DNA from: Treponema sp.
GTDB lineage: Bacteria > Spirochaetota > Spirochaetia > Treponematales > Breznakiellaceae
Assembly (NCBI GenBank): GCA_031272575.1
Contig: JAISTO010000175.1
Location: 1-21,157 of the forward strand
DNA length: 21,157 bases
Direction of reading: 5' to 3'
Shown here: in pieces, positions 13,600 to 20,217 of the stretch
Numbering within the stretch: position 1 is the stretch's first letter
Layout: every line of letters begins with the position of its first letter
Position numbers and translations under genes: made by a program
The notes under the pieces: model-generated
What the model was told of the DNA's origin: nothing
Database searches by the model: none
Seen by the model: the letters and a program-made list of their open reading frames with translations, nothing else

Positions 13600-14982
13600 C
13601 TATTTCCTTCGCTCCCTCGCAAACCGCTGCTTTTTCTCGATGCTCATAACGTTCTTCAACAGGCTTGCGACGATGGTATAATAGAATGATGGGATTTCGT
13701 CACCCACCTCGACGTCCTTGTAGAGGGCCCGCGCCAGCGAGGGAATCTGCCGGATCGGGACCCCGCTCTGTTCCGCGATGCGCCGTATCTCGAGCGCCAG
13801 CGCGTCCTCGCCCTTGGCGGTGACCATGGGGCCTGCCATGCGGGACGAGTCGTACTCGAGCGCGACCGCGTAGTGGGTCGGGTTGGTGACCACCACATCC
13901 GCGTTGGGGACGTTGCGCAATTGCTGGCGCGAGAGCAACTCGCGGTAGCGCCTGCGCAGATGTGCCCGCACCTGGGGGTCACCCTCGTATTGGCGCATTT
14001 CCTCTTTCGCGGCCTGCTTCGTCATCTTCAACGTTTCCTTGAACTGCCACCTCTGGAACATGAAGTCCGGCACCGAGAGGGCCAGGAGCAGTACCGCGGA
14101 GGCGATCAGGAGTTTGCCGGCGAGGGATGCCACATAGCCGAAGGCCATGCTGAGGTCCGTCTTCTGCATATTGGCCAGGCGCCCCAGGGTCTCGCCCGTG
14201 TCGATCGCCTCCGGTGAGCGGCTGAGCAGGGCGCTTAAGAGCGTTACCAGGGGCTGGAGGAAGAGGGCGTACGCGGCGGCCCCTATGACGAGCAGTTTGA
14301 AGATGTTCTTCGCCAGGTTGAAGAGCCCCTCGCGCGAAAAAAGCGTCCGCTGGAAGTACTTGCCGAAGTGGGGTACCACGCGGGAAAAATCCGGCGCGAG
14401 GGGCTTGGTCGTGAAGAGGAAGCCCGTCTGCGCTATGCTCGCCCCCACGCCCGCAACGAGCCCGATGAACAGGATCGGCAGGGCAAGCCGCAGGAGGTAG
14501 CGGAACACGAGCCCCGCAGTGACGCGATCGGCGAGCGGGTCCAACTCGGCCGCGCGCCCCAGGAAGAAGCGCAGCATCTCGACGCAGGTGCGCAGCATCG
14601 AGGGCGCCAACAGGAAGAGCGCGATGGCCGGCAGCAGCAGCCCCACGGCCCCGGACAGTTCCTGACTCTTCGCAACCCGCCCCTCCTCACGCGCCTTGCG
14701 GTACGTGATGTCGGTAGGCTCTTCAGTCCGGCCTTCGTCCTCCGCGGCGAACCACTGCAGGTCGATGGGGGGGAGTAGGGAATAGGGAGTAGGAGTTGGG
14801 GAGTAGGGAATAGGGAGTAGGGAGTAGGGTGCTCGGAGTTTGTATGTTGCGCGGACTACCGGATAGTTTGCCGGTAGTACGCGCGTCTCACTTGCAAAGC
14901 GCACCCCACTCCCCACTCCCCAAGCGCTCCGCGCCCCCCCACTCCCTACCCGCCACTCCCCACTCCCTACCCGCCACCTCAT
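13600..14982 (-). CDS. flhB: Flagellar export switch protein FlhB carrying a repeat-encoded N-terminal insertion
   Basis: FlhB is the substrate-specificity switch of the export gate. The family core begins at IDLQWFAAEDEGRTEEPT and has four membrane segments. It contains the self-cleavage motif NPTH at 367-370 (about 296 without the insertion), then HYAVALEYD. The ATG at 14982 overlaps the fliR stop as ATGA and has GGAGG six nt upstream, so this start is well supported. Between that ATG and the ATC of IDLQWF lie 213 nt (71 codons) of heptad repeat element, read as WRVGSGEW...PYSLLPIPYSP. The frame stays open and in register, making a 460-residue protein instead of about 389. Whether FlhB works with this extension is not known. 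Confidence 0.93.
   Translation of the reverse strand: MRWRVGSGEWRVGSGGARSAWGVGSGVRFASETRVLPANYPVVRATYKLRAPYSLLPIPYSPTPTPYSLLPPIDLQWFAAEDEGRTEEPTDITYRKAREEGRVAKSQELSGAVGLLLPAIALFLLAPSMLRTCVEMLRFFLGRAAELDPLADRVTAGLVFRYLLRLALPILFIGLVAGVGASIAQTGFLFTTKPLAPDFSRVVPHFGKYFQRTLFSREGLFNLAKNIFKLLVIGAAAYALFLQPLVTLLSALLSRSPEAIDTGETLGRLANMQKTDLSMAFGYVASLAGKLLIASAVLLLALSVPDFMFQRWQFKETLKMTKQAAKEEMRQYEGDPQVRAHLRRRYRELLSRQQLRNVPNADVVVTNPTHYAVALEYDSSRMAGPMVTAKGEDALALEIRRIAEQSGVPIRQIPSLARALYKDVEVGDEIPSFYYTIVASLLKNVMSIEKKQRFARERRK
14767..14979 (+). repeat. Heptad-flanked palindromic repeat element, copy B, inside flhB
   Basis: In plus orientation the element has G-rich heptads (GGGAGTA, GGGAATA) and GGGTGC. The core inverted repeat is ACTACCGG (14855-14862) and CCGGTAGT (14871-14878). 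CACTTGCAAAGCGCAC, C-rich heptads and the CAAGCGCTCCGCGCCCCCC tail also seen in copy A follow. Its length of 213 nt is a multiple of three. Confidence 0.88.
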
Positions 14983-15794
14983 AGCCCCCCTCCAATCGGC
15001 CGGCCTATTTCCGCGAAGAGGCGCTCTACGGTCGCGAAGCCGGCGTTGATGACGCTGCTGAAGGATTCGGTCATGAAGGGCAGGACGGCCCAGATGAGGA
15101 CGAAGGCGATGGTGATCGAGATCGGGAAGCCCTCGGCGAGGATGTTGATCTGGGGCGCCGCCTTCGAGATGAGGCCGGTCGTCAAACTGGTGAGGAAGAG
15201 GGTGCCCAGTATCGGCATACTGATGATGAGCGCGTCCAAAAAGAGCCGCGAGAGCCCGGAGAGCAGCATACCCACCACCGCGCTTCGGCCGTCCAGCAGG
15301 TTCTGCACGCTGAGGGACTGCAGGCTGCGCCAGAAGCCCCCCAGGAAGAGTTCCTTGAACCCGCCCATGGACAGGAAGACGAGCATCGCCACCAGGTTGA
15401 GGTACTGCCCGAGGAGGGGGTTTTCTACCTGCGCGAGCGGGTCGAAGGTCTCCGAGGCCCCGAAACCCATCTGGAGGGAGAAAAACTGACCGGCGGTCGA
15501 AAAAACCGAGAAGATGATCGTCAGGAAGAAGCCCATGATGATGCCGATGAGCGCCTCCCCTATCACCAAAAAGATGAAGGAGAGGCCCAGGGGGGACAGG
15601 TCGACGGTCCGCTCGAGCGCGGTGGGCAGGGCGGAGTACGCCGCAAAGCCTGCCAGCGCGATCTTCGCGATCTGGGGGACGGCATCGCTCGAGAGGAGGG
15701 GCGCGGTTTCGATCATCGCGAGGGCGCGCGCGGCTATGAGCAAAAAGCCGGGGGCATAGCGCAGCATCTCGCTGAGTACGGCGTTGTCAATCAT
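14979..15794 (-). CDS. fliR: Flagellar export-gate protein FliR
   Basis: FliR is an integral membrane part of the export-gate core with FliP and FliQ. The 271-residue sequence has about six hydrophobic segments, including LSPLGLSFIFLVIGEALIGI followed by IMGFFLTIIFSVFSTAGQFF near 65-105. The family signature QMGFGASETFDPLAQVENPL lies near 107-126, and the C-terminal half is hydrophobic (PISITIAFVLIWAVLPFM). The ATG at 15794 follows the fliQ stop by 1 nt. The stop overlaps the flhB start as ATGA. Nothing in the gene itself looks disturbed. Confidence 0.95.
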   Translation of the reverse strand: MIDNAVLSEMLRYAPGFLLIAARALAMIETAPLLSSDAVPQIAKIALAGFAAYSALPTALERTVDLSPLGLSFIFLVIGEALIGIIMGFFLTIIFSVFSTAGQFFSLQMGFGASETFDPLAQVENPLLGQYLNLVAMLVFLSMGGFKELFLGGFWRSLQSLSVQNLLDGRSAVVGMLLSGLSRLFLDALIISMPILGTLFLTSLTTGLISKAAPQINILAEGFPISITIAFVLIWAVLPFMTESFSSVINAGFATVERLFAEIGRPIGGGL

Positions 15795-15795
15795 G

Positions 15796-16065
15796 CTATC
15801 TGAGCATCTCCGGGATACGGGCGAAGAGCGCGCGCGTGTAATCGCCCAGGGTAGCGAACATCCAGCCCCCGGCCAGCGCCAGTATCAGCATGATGATGAG
15901 CAGTTTTGGCACGAAGGTAAGCGTCTGCTCCTGTATCGAGGTGGTCGCCTGGATGATCGCGATCACGAGCCCCACGACCAGCGCCGACAGCAGGATCGGC
16001 GCGGCGAGAATAATCACCTGCATGACGCCGCCCCGCAGCAGCGTGGTAATGTCACCAATACTCAT
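15796..16065 (-). CDS. fliQ: Flagellar export-gate protein FliQ
   Basis: FliQ is a small two-TM subunit, present in several copies in the export gate. The 89-residue sequence contains VIILAAPILLSALVVGLVIA, then IIQATTSIQEQTLTFVPKLL, the family's most conserved block, and a second membrane segment IIMLILALAGGWMFATLG. A ribosome binding site GGGAGG lies 8 nt upstream of the ATG, and fliP ends 4 nt before the start. Length and motifs are normal. Confidence 0.95.
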   Translation of the reverse strand: MSIGDITTLLRGGVMQVIILAAPILLSALVVGLVIAIIQATTSIQEQTLTFVPKLLIIMLILALAGGWMFATLGDYTRALFARIPEMLR

Positions 16066-16069
16066 TTAA

Positions 16070-17025
16070 CTAGCCTCCCAGGCCGAACGAGCGGAACAAT
16101 TGCCCCGTCAAAAGCCCCCAGCCGTCCACCAGGACGAAGAGGATCAGTTTGAAGGGCATAGAGATCATCACCGGCGGCAACATGATCATCCCCATGGACA
16201 TGAGCGCGCTCGCTACCACCATGTCTATCACTATAAAAGGGATGAAAAGCAGAATGCCGATCTTGAAGGCCACCGTCAGTTCGTTGAGGATGAAGGCCGG
16301 GATCAGCACCCAGGTGGGGACATCCCCCAGGCGGGCCGGGCGCTCGAGGCGCGCCATGGCCATGAAGAGCCTGATGTTGTCGTTCGCGGCCGGGCTTGCG
16401 CGCATCTGCGTGTACATGAAGTCCCGGAGCGGGGCCTCGGCCTCGTGGTATGCCGTCTCCACGTTCACCTCGCCGGCGGAGAGGGGCCGCAGCGCTTTTT
16501 CGTAGATGGTGGAGAAGGTGGGCCACATGATGAAGAGGGTCATGAAGAGGGATATGCCCATGAGCACCTGGGTCGGCGGCACGGCCTGCAGCGAGAGCGC
16601 CCGCTTGATGAAGTCGAGCACGACGGAGATGCGGAGGAAACTGGTCATTAAGATGATGATGCTCGGCGCAAGCGAGAGCGCGGTGAGGAGGAGGAGGAGT
16701 TGCAGCGAGAAGGCGACCTCCCGGCCGTTCTGGGGGTTCCGCACCGTGAGATCGATGAAGGGGATACCCGGCGCAGGCGGCGCGGGCAGGTCCGTCGTCG
16801 CCTGCGCGGTCCCCCCCGGAAAGGGCGTCTCCTGCGCAGGCGCGGCCAGCGGCGCGGCGAGAAGGAGCGTGACAGCAAGGAGGAGTGTCCTTGGGACTTG
16901 GGACTTGGGACTTGGGACTTGGTGATCGCGCTTCGCAAGCGGGGTCGTGGGCACCGCAAGACAGGAGCAGGCGCGGCTTCCCGTTCGAGTCCCAATTCCC
17001 AATTCCCATTTAAAAAAACCCTCAT
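16070..17025 (-). CDS. fliP: Flagellar export-gate protein FliP with its start codon out of frame after a repeat insertion
   Basis: FliP is a core export-gate subunit with a cleaved signal peptide. The body is intact: signal peptide TLLLAVTLLLAAPLAAPAQE, then the family domain from PFIDLTVRNPQNGREVAFSL through DFIKRALSLQAVPPTQVLMG to the C-terminal membrane segments ending RSFGLGG. The natural ATG at 17025 overlaps the fliO stop (ATGA) and has GGGGAGG five nt upstream. Removing the 119 nt at 16892-17010 would give MRVFLRTLLLAVTLLLAAP, an ideal signal peptide. With the insertion, the ATG frame runs out of register and stops at 16648. FliP frame is reached only by a -1 shift at the T-run, or from weak internal starts such as TTG at 17002. 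The conventional coordinates would be 16070-17002. Confidence 0.85.
16892..17010 (+). repeat. Heptad repeat element, variant copy E, inside the fliP start region
   Basis: Four perfect 7-bp units TTGGGAC (16891-16918) and a partial fifth form one arm. The other arm has the units AATTCCC (16994-17007), so the arms are G-rich on opposite strands, as in the GGGAGTN elements. The core contains CGCTT-cgc-AAGCG (16929-16941). It resembles copies A-C in design but not in unit sequence. All three minus-strand frames are open across it. Confidence 0.75.
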
Positions 17026-17720
17026 CTGAACCTCCCCAGGCGCTTGCGCTTGCTGTCGAGGCCGTTGACGCGGAGGCCGCCGCCGGAGGGGCCCTCTTTG
17101 CCGCCGCCGGTGGTACCGCTCGTGAAACGGCGCAGCAGTGACACGAAGCTGCCGAAGCGCTCGCCCCCCTCGGCGGCCCTGGCCGCGTTCTCGGAGAGCA
17201 TGGCCGCGATGGTCTCCGGCTCCGTGATTTCCGCGATGGGGCGCACGCCCCCCTCCCCGGCCCCCACGAGCCAGGCCTTGCTCCCGGCGGACACCACCGC
17301 CACGAAGGACTGGGGCCCCAAGGAGGCCCTGGCCAGCACCTTGAGGTGCGGGTCCACCGCGCCCTTGCCCTTGCCGGCCCGCTTGACGAAAAAGACTATG
17401 CCGTAGATGGCGAGCGCCGCAAGCGCGAGGACGAGCAGCATCCGAATGATGGCCCCAAAGGAGGAAGCGCCCGCCGCCGGCTGCCGGCCCGCGCCTTCAG
17501 CCAGGGGGGTGTCTTCGATTGACGGAGTGAGCGGCGCGTCCTCTGCGGAGGCCGCGGGCAACGCCGCATCCTGCGCGGGGGCCGCGGGCGCGGGCAGCGC
17601 CCCGGACGCGCCGTCCCCGCCTGAGGCGCCGGCCTGCCCCGCGAGCGGCAGGGCGGCGCGGACGAGCAGGGCGGCGAAAAAAACCGCCCTGGGTATGGAA
17701 AAAAAGGTGCGTGAGTTCAG
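17022..17720 (-). CDS. fliO: Flagellar biosynthesis protein FliO, probable CTG start
   Basis: FliO is a membrane protein that helps assemble the FliP ring. The sequence has an N-terminal hydrophobic stretch (PRAVFFAALLVRAALPLAG) consistent with a signal peptide and a Pro/Ala-rich spacer. The main membrane segment is IIRMLLVLALAALAIYGIVF, followed by the FliO-type domain VDPHLKVLARASLGPQSFVA. The C-terminus is basic. No ATG, GTG or TTG precedes the signal-like stretch in this frame. CTG at 17720 lies 6 nt after GGGAGG and encodes NSRTFFSIPRAVFF, so I take it as the start. The first conventional alternative, TTG at 17561, removes the signal peptide. This is the first gene of the operon, about 26 nt after the predicted transcription start. 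Assembly error in a nearby T7 run is possible. Confidence 0.8.
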   Translation of the reverse strand: MNSRTFFSIPRAVFFAALLVRAALPLAGQAGASGGDGASGALPAPAAPAQDAALPAASAEDAPLTPSIEDTPLAEGAGRQPAAGASSFGAIIRMLLVLALAALAIYGIVFFVKRAGKGKGAVDPHLKVLARASLGPQSFVAVVSAGSKAWLVGAGEGGVRPIAEITEPETIAAMLSENAARAAEGGERFGSFVSLLRRFTSGTTGGGKEGPSGGGLRVNGLDSKRKRLGRFR

Positions 17721-17752
17721 TGTTCCCCTCCCAGTGAAACAATGTACGCGTT

Positions 17753-17781
17753 AGTATAGCGTATGCGAAAAAAAATGTCAA
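17753..17781 (-). promoter_or_regulatory. Promoter of the fliO flagellar operon
   Basis: The minus strand has TTGACA (17781-17776), a 17-nt spacer that begins with T8, and TATACT (17758-17753). Six C residues directly precede the -35 box. It is a sigma70-type promoter, not a sigma-28 site. The flank upstream of the -35 is repeat copy C. Confidence 0.82.
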
Positions 17782-18027
17782 GGGGGGTAGAGAGTGGGGA
17801 GTGGGGAGTAGGGAGTAGGGTGCGCGGTGTTTGCGGGATGCGCGGACTACCGGAATACTTGACGAGAGTAGGCGCAACTTACGAGTCAAGCGCAAGCCAC
17901 TCCCTACTCCCCACTCCCTACTCCCAGAACGGGATGCGCGTACTACCGTGACACTGCCCGGTAGTTCACGCAGCCTACGAGCCAAGCGCCAACCACTCCC
18001 TACTCCCTACTCCCCACTCTCTACCCC
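17782..18027 (+). repeat. Heptad-flanked palindromic repeat element, copy C, with two cores
   Basis: The order is G-rich heptads, GGGTGC, core 1 with GCGCGGACTACCGG (17839 region), C-rich heptads, core 2 with ACTACCG (17942-17948) and CGGTAGT (17959-17965), and C-rich heptads. The ends are inverted repeats: TGTCAAGGGG plus TAGAGAGTGGGGAGT reads outward-in from both 17776 and 18033, with six versus four G residues. Both ends thus include an outward -35 box. The region has no gene. Confidence 0.85.
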
Positions 18028-18057
18028 TTGACACCCTCCCCCGCTCCACGCTACACT
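18028..18057 (+). promoter_or_regulatory. Promoter of proS
   Basis: TTGACA (18028-18033), an 18-nt spacer and TACACT (18052-18057) follow four C residues. The proS ATG at 18064 is 7 nt downstream of the -10 box, so transcription probably begins at the start codon. Confidence 0.75.
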
Positions 18058-18063
18058 CCCCCC

Positions 18064-20013
18064 ATGCGCTACACACAAACCCATATCCCCACGCTGCGGG
18101 AAGTGCCGGCTGACGCGATCATCGCCAGCCACCGGCTCATGTTCCGCGCGGGGCTTATCCGCAAACTCGCGAACGGGCTCTTCGCGTACCTGCCGCTCGG
18201 GCTGCGCGCCTTCCGCAAGGTCGAGGGCATCATCCGCGAGGAGATGGACGCGGCCGGCGCGCTCGAAGCCAAGCCCACGGTGGTCATCCCGGCCGAACTG
18301 TGGAAAGAGTCCGGCCGCTGGGCCGCGTACGGCGAGGCGCTCATGCGGCTCCGCAACCGCACGGGCGGCGACTTCGTCCTCTCCCCCACGGCGGAAGAGG
18401 CCTTCACCGCGCTCCTCCGCGACGACCTTTCCAGTTACCGCCAACTGCCGCTCTGCCTCTATCAGATCAACACCAAATACCGTGACGAAATCCGCCCCCG
18501 CTACGGCGTCATGCGGGGCCGCGAATTCATCATGAAGGACGCGTACTCCTTCCACGCGGACGAGGCCAGCCTCGACGCCACTTACCGCGCCATGGGCGCC
18601 GCCTACCGCCGCGTCTTCCGGCGCTGCGCCCTCACCGTCATCCCCGTGCAGGCCGACTCCGGCGCCATGGGCGGCTCCGGCTCCGAGGAGATCATGGTCG
18701 AGAGCGAGATCGGCGACAACACCCTCCTCCTCTGCCGCGCCTGCAATTACGCCGCCAACGTCGAGAAGGCGTCGTGCATGGATGAAGGCCAGTGCTTAGA
18801 GGGGGGAGGTCTCCCCCCCCGCTCCGGCCGCGCAAGCGCGTCCTCCGCTTCCCCCCTCAGCGGGGGCAAAATTCTCGCACACACCTTGGAAAAAGAACAT
18901 GGATTTTGCGCAACGCGCAAAATCCAAGACGAAAATGCGCAAGCATTTTCGTCCGCCCCCGCAACGCCCCCGCCGTCACCCCCCATGGAGCGCATCGTCA
19001 CCCCCAATGTCAAAACCATTGCGGAACTCTGCGCCTTCCTGGGGACCGAGGCGGCGTCCTTCATCAAGACCCTCATCTACCGCGTCGAAAACGCCGAGGC
19101 CCTGCCCAACCCCCGGGGCGGCGCCGCGGCCCCGGCCCCCGGGGCCGCCTTCGCCGCGGTCTGCATACGAGGCGATCTCGACGTAAACGAAGTGAAACTC
19201 GCCGCGCTCCTCAAGGCCGCGGAGGTCTCTCTCGCAAGCGAGGATGACGTCACCCGGCTGTCAGGCGCGCCGGTCGGCTTCGCCGGGCCCGTGGGCCTCG
19301 AGAGCATCCCCATCATCTGCGACAACAGCGTCCCCACCATACCGGACGCGGTCACCGGCGCGCTCGAAAAAGACCTGCACTACAAGCACGTCGTGTACGG
19401 CCGGGACTTCAGCGCGGCGCTCGTGGCGGACCTCCGCACCGTCAAGGCAGGGGATCGCTGCCCCCTCTGCGGGGGGGAACTCTACGAGAAAAAGGGCAAC
19501 GAACTGGGGCACATCTTCAAACTGGGGCGCAAGTACAGCGACTCCCTGCGCCTCTCCTACCTGGACGAGGCCGGCAACGCGCAGACGCCCCTCATGGGCT
19601 GCTACGGCATAGGCCTCGACCGTACCCTCGCGTCCGTCATCGAGGAGCACCACGACGAGAACGGCATCATCTGGCCCGTCTCCGTGGCCCCCTATCAGGT
19701 CATCCTCGTGCCGGTAAAGTACGAGGGCGCCGCCAAAGACGCCGCCGACAGCCTCGAGGCCGCGCTCACGGCGCGGGGCGTCGAGGTACTGGTGGACGAC
19801 CGCGAGGAGCGGCCGGGCGTCAAGTTCAAGGACGCCGACCTCATCGGCATACCGTACCGCATCGTGCTGGGCGACAAGGGCCTCTCGCAGGACCCGCCCC
19901 AGGTCGAACTGAAGCGCCGCGCCGAAAAAGACGCCCGCCTCATCCCCCTGGCCTCCGCCGCCGAAGAAACCGCGCGCCTGGTGGCCGCCGACCTCGCGGC
20001 CCTGCGGGAGTAG
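18064..20013 (+). CDS. proS: Prolyl-tRNA synthetase, bacterial type with editing domain
   Basis: ProS charges tRNA-Pro with proline in the cytoplasm. Class II motifs are clear: motif 1 region near 40-80, motif 2 RDEIRPRYGVMRGREFIMKD near residue 140, and motif 3 MGCYGIGLDRTLASV near 512-525. Between motifs 2 and 3 is the editing domain (TPNVKTIAELCAFLGTEAAS onward). The C-terminal anticodon-binding domain starts near VAPYQVILVPVKYEG. At 649 residues it is longer than usual. About 55 extra residues (roughly 245-300) separate AANVEKAS from MERIVTPNVKT and are encoded by a palindrome-rich insertion. The start at 18064 matches the family N-terminus (MRYTQTHIPTLREVPADA). A longer start in the same frame lies inside the promoter. 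thiS and thiG follow in the same direction. Confidence 0.95.
   Translation: MRYTQTHIPTLREVPADAIIASHRLMFRAGLIRKLANGLFAYLPLGLRAFRKVEGIIREEMDAAGALEAKPTVVIPAELWKESGRWAAYGEALMRLRNRTGGDFVLSPTAEEAFTALLRDDLSSYRQLPLCLYQINTKYRDEIRPRYGVMRGREFIMKDAYSFHADEASLDATYRAMGAAYRRVFRRCALTVIPVQADSGAMGGSGSEEIMVESEIGDNTLLLCRACNYAANVEKASCMDEGQCLEGGGLPPRSGRASASSASPLSGGKILAHTLEKEHGFCATRKIQDENAQAFSSAPATPPPSPPMERIVTPNVKTIAELCAFLGTEAASFIKTLIYRVENAEALPNPRGGAAAPAPGAAFAAVCIRGDLDVNEVKLAALLKAAEVSLASEDDVTRLSGAPVGFAGPVGLESIPIICDNSVPTIPDAVTGALEKDLHYKHVVYGRDFSAALVADLRTVKAGDRCPLCGGELYEKKGNELGHIFKLGRKYSDSLRLSYLDEAGNAQTPLMGCYGIGLDRTLASVIEEHHDENGIIWPVSVAPYQVILVPVKYEGAAKDAADSLEAALTARGVEVLVDDREERPGVKFKDADLIGIPYRIVLGDKGLSQDPPQVELKRRAEKDARLIPLASAAEETARLVAADLAALRE
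18797..18960 (+). repeat. Palindromic element inserted in frame in proS
   Basis: Two perfect 11-bp inverted repeats stand side by side: GGATTTTGCGC (18901-18911) with GCGCAAAATCC (18915-18925), and GACGAAAATGC (18928-18938) with GCATTTTCGTC (18943-18953). Upstream are GGGGGGAG/CTCCCCCC (18801-18818) and CCCCCGCT (18816-18823) with AGCGGGGG (18859-18866). Codon use is locally AT-richer. The boundaries are approximate. The design recalls in-frame palindromic elements known from Rickettsia, without implying homology. Confidence 0.8.
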
Positions 20014-20019
20014 TGGGGC

Positions 20020-20217
20020 ATGGTCACCGTTAACGGAGCCCCGAGGGAGGGGCTCGAAGGGAGCAGCCTCGCCGCGCTCGTCGAGGCGGAGGGCTGCAAA
20101 CAGGAGCAGGTCGCGTCCGCGCTCAACGGGACGCTCGTACGCCGGGAAGAGCGCGCGCGGCGCCTGCTCCGGCAGGGGGATACGGTGGAGATTTTTCGTT
20201 TTATGGGGGGAGGCTGA
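20020..20217 (+). CDS. thiS: Sulfur-carrier protein ThiS
   Basis: ThiS is the small ubiquitin-like carrier whose C-terminal thiocarboxylate supplies sulfur for the thiazole of thiamine. The 65-residue sequence has the family start VTVNGAPREGL, the conserved ALNGTLVRREE segment near residues 37-47 and the C-terminal end EIFRFMGGG. The final Gly-Gly is the site activated by ThiF. The ATG is 6 nt after the proS stop, and the TGA overlaps the thiG ATG, so translation is coupled on both sides. No thiF, thiH/thiO or thiE lies in the window. Confidence 0.92.
   Translation: MVTVNGAPREGLEGSSLAALVEAEGCKQEQVASALNGTLVRREERARRLLRQGDTVEIFRFMGGG

Noticed and set aside
17763..18031. Open frames across copy C on both strands
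   Set aside because: They are made of repeat heptads (YSLLPTPHSLL type) and lie between two well-placed promoters.
18028..18063. Earlier in-frame start for proS at 18028
   Set aside because: It lies on the -35 box and adds non-family residues. The ATG at 18064 matches the ProS N-terminus.
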